This document shows, in pieces, positions 46,312 through 51,046 of a DNA stretch of 51,046 nucleotides (its first letter is position 1; the number at the start of each line of letters is the position of its first letter). This stretch comes from Burkholderiales bacterium. Lineage in GTDB: Bacteria; Pseudomonadota; Gammaproteobacteria; Burkholderiales; Thiobacteraceae. The position numbers and the translations under genes are program-made. Where the stretch lies: NCBI GenBank assembly GCA_023511995.1, contig JAIMAL010000019.1, positions 1 through 51,046 of the forward strand, read 5' to 3'. The notes beneath the pieces are model-generated. The model searched no databases and was not told where the DNA came from. It saw nothing but the letters and a program-made list of their open reading frames with translations.

Positions 46312-46341
46312 AACCCTCCCCTCGTGGGAGGGGTTTTTTTT
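46312..46341 (+). terminator. Rho-independent terminator after groEL-1
   Basis: A stem CCCTCCC (46314-46320) with GGGAGGG (46326-46332), loop CTCGT, is followed by a run of eight T at 46334-46341. Confidence 0.9.
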
Positions 46342-46383
46342 GTTCCCGGGAAGGGGGCGAAGGGCAAAAGGCGCGTTTTGCGG

Positions 46384-46412
46384 TTGCACTTTGCGGCCCT
46401 CCCGCCTATCAT
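46384..46412 (+). promoter_or_regulatory. Sigma-70 promoter of groESL-2
   Basis: TTGCAC at 46384-46389 and TATCAT at 46407-46412 are separated by 17 bp. The predicted start falls inside the CIRCE operator, so a bound repressor would block transcription. Confidence 0.75.
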
Positions 46413-46438
46413 TAGCACTCACCAGACTTGAGTGCTAA
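46412..46438. promoter_or_regulatory. CIRCE operator (HrcA site) of groESL-2
   Basis: TTAGCACTC-N9-GAGTGCTAA is a perfect CIRCE inverted repeat at 46412-46420 and 46430-46438. HrcA binds CIRCE and represses chaperonin genes until heat or other stress inactivates it. It lies 95 nt before groES-2. The first chaperonin operon has no such site. Confidence 0.95.
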
Positions 46439-46533
46439 CAATCCTCCCCGGCGGCGTGTTGGGCACTTTACGCAGCTCGCGGCCGCCGGCAACCCTTTTT
46501 TGAAGGAAACAGACTGAAGAAGGAGAACGCAAC

Positions 46534-46824
46534 ATGAAAATCCGACCCCTGCATGACCGCGTCATCGTCAAGCGTGTGGAGGAAGAGCGTCGCACCGCCT
46601 CCGGTATCGTCATTCCCGACACCGCGGCGGAGAAGCCGGATCAGGGCGAAGTCATCGCCGTCGGCCCCGGCCGGCGGGACGATTCTGGCAAGCTGATCCC
46701 CATGGACGTGAAGGTGGGTGACCGGGTGTTGTTCGGCAAATATGCCGGCCAGACCGTCAAGGTGGAAGGCGAGGAACTGCTCGTGATGCGCGAAGAAGAC
46801 ATCATGGGTGTGATCGAGAAGTAA
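46534..46824 (+). CDS. groES: Co-chaperonin GroES, copy 2
   Basis: The 96-residue GroES has the standard length and motifs ([24 protein letters not shown], the mobile loop, [28 protein letters not shown]). It differs from copy 1 at many positions and lacks its C-terminal extension. It has a strong AAGGAG site and is regulated by CIRCE. groEL-2 follows 74 nt downstream. Confidence 0.97.
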   Translation: MKIRPLHDRVIVKRVEEERRTASGIVIPDTAAEKPDQGEVIAVGPGRRDDSGKLIPMDVKVGDRVLFGKYAGQTVKVEGEELLVMREEDIMGVIEK

Positions 46825-46898
46825 TGGAGACGTTTCTGCCACGGTGGACGCATGCTGTTGCGTGCGCGCGGTGGTGAATGGACTTTCAGGAGAGATAA

Positions 46899-48536
<1,638 letters not shown>

Positions 48537-48553
48537 CCGCCAAGGTCCCAGGC

Positions 48554-48588
48554 AAAGAACCCCGCGCGAAGCGGGGTTCTTTTTTTTT
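48554..48588 (+). terminator. Rho-independent terminator after groEL-2
   Basis: A 12-bp stem (AAAGAACCCCGC at 48554-48565 with GCGGGGTTCTTT at 48571-48582, loop GCGAA) runs into a T-tract ending at 48588. Confidence 0.95.
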
Positions 48589-48735
48589 GGGGGGGTCAAG
48601 AATCGCCGCCGGCGGCCGTTAGAGGGTCATGCCCCCCGGGCCGGATTTGCCGTTATCATGTGCCGCTTCAGTCGGTTTTCGCCGGCGGGGGCCCGGGTGG
48701 CGGGTGGGCGCGCCTGCCGCCCTTGTGCTGATCCC

Positions 48736-51000
48736 ATGTCCGAAAGCGCTTTTTCCTTTTCCCGCTCCGCGCGCACCCTGATTGCGGGGTTTGCCGTGGT
48801 CTGTCTGCTGCTTGCCGTGGTGGGGGCCACGGCGCTGTGGCAGATGCGCGAAACCAACGCGCGGCTTGCCCGCATCGTCGAGGAGGCCAACGCCAAAATC
48901 ACCCATGTCAACGCCATGCAGTCCGCCTCCCGGGAGCGGGCGCTTGCGGTCCAGTCCATGTTGCTTTCCACGGACCCCTTCGAGCGGGACGCGCTGATGT
49001 TGCGCTTCCGGGAGTATGGCGCCGAATTCGTCCGCCACCGCGATGCCCTGAGGGCCCTGCCCTTGACCGAGGTGGAGCGGCAGGCGCTGGAGGCGGCCCG
49101 GCAGAAAATCCGCACCTCCACGGCCCTCATGGAGGAGGTGGTGCAGCTTCTGGAGGAAAACCGCGACTTCGAGGCGGATCGTCTCCTGCTTGAGCAGGCG
49201 TTGCCCGCGCAGCAGGCGGTCTATGGCCATTTCCGTGAACTCCTCGCGCTGCAGGAGGAAGCCAGCGCGCAGGCGGCAGCGGAGGCGCGGCGCAGTTATC
49301 AGTTTGCCTTCGGCCTGGTCATGTTGCTGGGTCTTTCCGCCTTGGGCCTGGCGGTGATCGTCTCCGTGCGTGTGGTGCGCCGCACCCTTGCTGCCGAGCG
49401 TGCCCTGGCCCAAGAACGGGATCGCGCGGAAATCACCCTGCATTCCATCGGCGATGCGGTGATCAGTACCGATGCCGCCGGCCGCATCCTCCACCTCAAC
49501 CCCATGGCGGAACGGCTGACCGGCTGGTCATTGGCCGAGGCGAAGGGGCGGGAGGTGGATGAAATCTACCGCGTCGTGGATGAACGGGACCGCCGGCCTC
49601 TTAAGCGCGCCATCCAGGCGGCGTTGGGTAATGATCCCACGACCGTCACGCCCACCATGCCGCTCCTCATCAGCCGCAAGGGCGCGGAATACGCCATCGA
49701 GCAGACGGTCTCCCCCATCCGCGCCGGGGACGGGCGCATCCTGGGCGCGGTAGTGGTCTTCCGCGACGTCACCACGGAACGCACCCTCGCCCAGGAGCTG
49801 GCCTGGCAGGCGAGCCACGATGCCTTGACCGGTCTCGTCAACCGGCACGAATTCGAACGGCGCCTTTCCGTTTTGGCCGAGCGGGCGCGCAGTGGCAAGG
49901 AACATCACGTGCTGCTCTATCTCGATCTCGACCAGTTCAAGCTGGTCAACGACGTCTGCGGCCACATCGCCGGTGACGAGCTTTTGCGCCAGTTGGCGGC
50001 GGTGCTGAGACAGAAGCTGCGGGCGGAAGACACCCTGGCCCGCCTCGGGGGTGACGAGTTCGGAGTGCTCCTGCCCGGCCGCAGCAGCGTAGAGGGGGTG
50101 GCGGTGGCGGAACATCTGCGGCAGGAAATCGCCGAGTTCCGCTTCGTCTGGGAAGACAAGACCTTCACCGTGGGCGCTTCCGTCGGCGTGGTGGAGCTGG
50201 GCCCCCACTGCGGGGGGCTCGCTTCGGTGCTGGCTGCTGCCGACACCGCCTGTTACATGGCGAAGGAACGGGGACGCAACCGGGTCTTCGTCCACCGGGC
50301 GGCCGATGCCGATGTGCGCCGGCGTCATGGGGAAATCGAATGGGTGGACCGTTTGACCCGCGCCTTCGAGGAGGGACGTTTCCGCCTTTATTTCCAGGAA
50401 ATTCATCCCCTGCCCCTGGGTCAGCCGTGCCGCCGGCGGGAAATCCTGCTGCGCATGGTGGATGGCGATGGGCAGCTGGTGCCCCCCATGGCCTTCATCC
50501 CTGCCGCGGAACGCTACAACCTCATGCCCACCCTGGACCGCTGGGTGGTGCGCACTACCTTCGAGTGGCTGGCACGCAACCGCGATGGCCTGTGCCCCGA
50601 TGCCCTGCTTTCCATCAATCTGTCCGGCCAGTCCCTCGGGGATGAGGCCTTCGGCGATTTCGTTCTCGATGAAATCCGCAAGCGGGGGATCGACGCCCGC
50701 CACATCTGCTTCGAAATCACAGAGACGGTGGCCATCGCCAACCTCTCCCGCGCGCTGCGTCTGATGAACACCTTGCGCGCCGCCGGCTGCCGTTTCTCCC
50801 TCGACGATTTCGGCAGCGGCATGTCCTCCTTCGCTTACCTCAAGACCCTGCCCGTGGATTCCATCAAGATCGACGGTGGCTTCGTGCGCGACATGCTCAC
50901 CGATGCGGTGGATTTCGCCATGGTGGAGGCGATCACGCGGATCGGCCATGTGATGGGGCTTGCCACCATTCGCGGATTCAAGTTTGAAGTGCAATTTTGA
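48736..51000 (+). pseudogene. GGDEF-EAL c-di-GMP enzyme truncated by the right-hand IS end
   Basis: The open frame encodes 754 residues: a membrane helix (about 14-35), a helical periplasmic region, a second membrane helix (about 190-215), PAS (about 235-350), GGDEF (438-442, intact, with an RxxD inhibitory site at 429-432) and a partial EAL domain. The EAL motif is EIL at 569-571, and NLSGQSL, EITET and DDFGSG (690-695) are present. At codon 746 the sequence becomes the inverted repeat. Residues 746-754 are IS-encoded and the last 40 to 50 EAL residues, including the final catalytic Glu region, are lost. Cyclase activity may survive while phosphodiesterase should not. ATG 48736 is the best start. 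Confidence 0.85.
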
Positions 51001-51044
51001 TTAACGGGTAGGTGGGTCAGAATGTGCGAGCATTTTGCCCCATC
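50971..51044 (-). repeat. Right copy of the 74-bp terminal inverted repeat (probable IS end)
   Basis: This is the perfect reverse complement of 1-74. It begins inside the EAL domain of the GGDEF-EAL gene, giving a clear insertion scar. The last two bases of the window (51045-51046) extend the repeat beyond what the left end shows. Confidence 0.85.
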
Positions 51045-51046
51045 AA

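Overview
The window is a GC-rich, densely packed chromosomal stretch, almost certainly from a betaproteobacterium of the Nitrosomonadales/Hydrogenophilales/Rhodocyclales type. The evidence is the family of its glutamate-cysteine ligase (the Acidithiobacillus/Nitrosomonas type), the cytoplasmic PTS cluster placed after gshAB, the torF-glnK-amtB operon, the yggS-proC-yggT-yggU block divergent from pilT-pilU, and the 1272-residue DUF3683/FAD/Fe-S oxidoreductase. The genus cannot be fixed from sequence alone. Most genes are housekeeping. No phage, CRISPR array, tRNA or rRNA was found.

Both ends carry the same 74-bp sequence in inverted orientation (1-74 and 50971-51044). It looks like one end of an insertion sequence. 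On the right it cuts off the EAL domain of a GGDEF-EAL protein. On the left it stops 8 bp before the start codon of an RsbR-like gene. The window is therefore probably a contig bounded by two copies of one IS, or a 51-kb segment lying between inverted IS copies.

Layout: RsbR/RsbS-like STAS pair (83-1284); comM and ubiK on minus (1365-3132); a good sigma-54 promoter driving torF-glnK-amtB (3398-6130); a PanE-like dehydrogenase (6194-6964); a long plus-strand run gshA-gshB-apbE, PTS IIA-HPr-EI, D,D-carboxypeptidase, D-amino-acid transaminase, ybeD and lipB (7109-15872); a minus-strand block yggS-proC-yggT-yggU and a dynamin-like GTPase (15876-20311); pilT-pilU (20506-22751); rlmL and hemJ on minus; a TlpA-like thioredoxin, a YqaA-like protein, the giant FAD/Fe-S protein and a divergent PilZ-like protein on plus (24530-31129); phoR-phoB on minus with a Pho box (31150-33289); a lipoprotein peptidase and a PyrR-like protein; a small membrane protein; nfeD-slipin; dacB, wbpP and tviB on minus (37448-41250); a secreted serine protease; bioA; a hypothetical protein; two tandem groES-groEL operons (44315-48536); and the truncated GGDEF-EAL gene.

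The regulatory signals are the most informative part. There is a sigma-54 promoter for nitrogen scavenging and a Pho box at phoB. groESL-1 has a textbook heat-shock sigma-32 promoter, while groESL-2 has a sigma-70 promoter overlapped by a perfect CIRCE operator. The two groEL genes share a 398-bp identical tract inside otherwise diverged sequence, which points to gene conversion. I saw no clear new multigene defence or biosynthetic system. The best candidates for new biology are the altered STAS pair, the IS-cut c-di-GMP enzyme, the dynamin-like protein, the PilZ-like protein and the differently regulated chaperonin pair.
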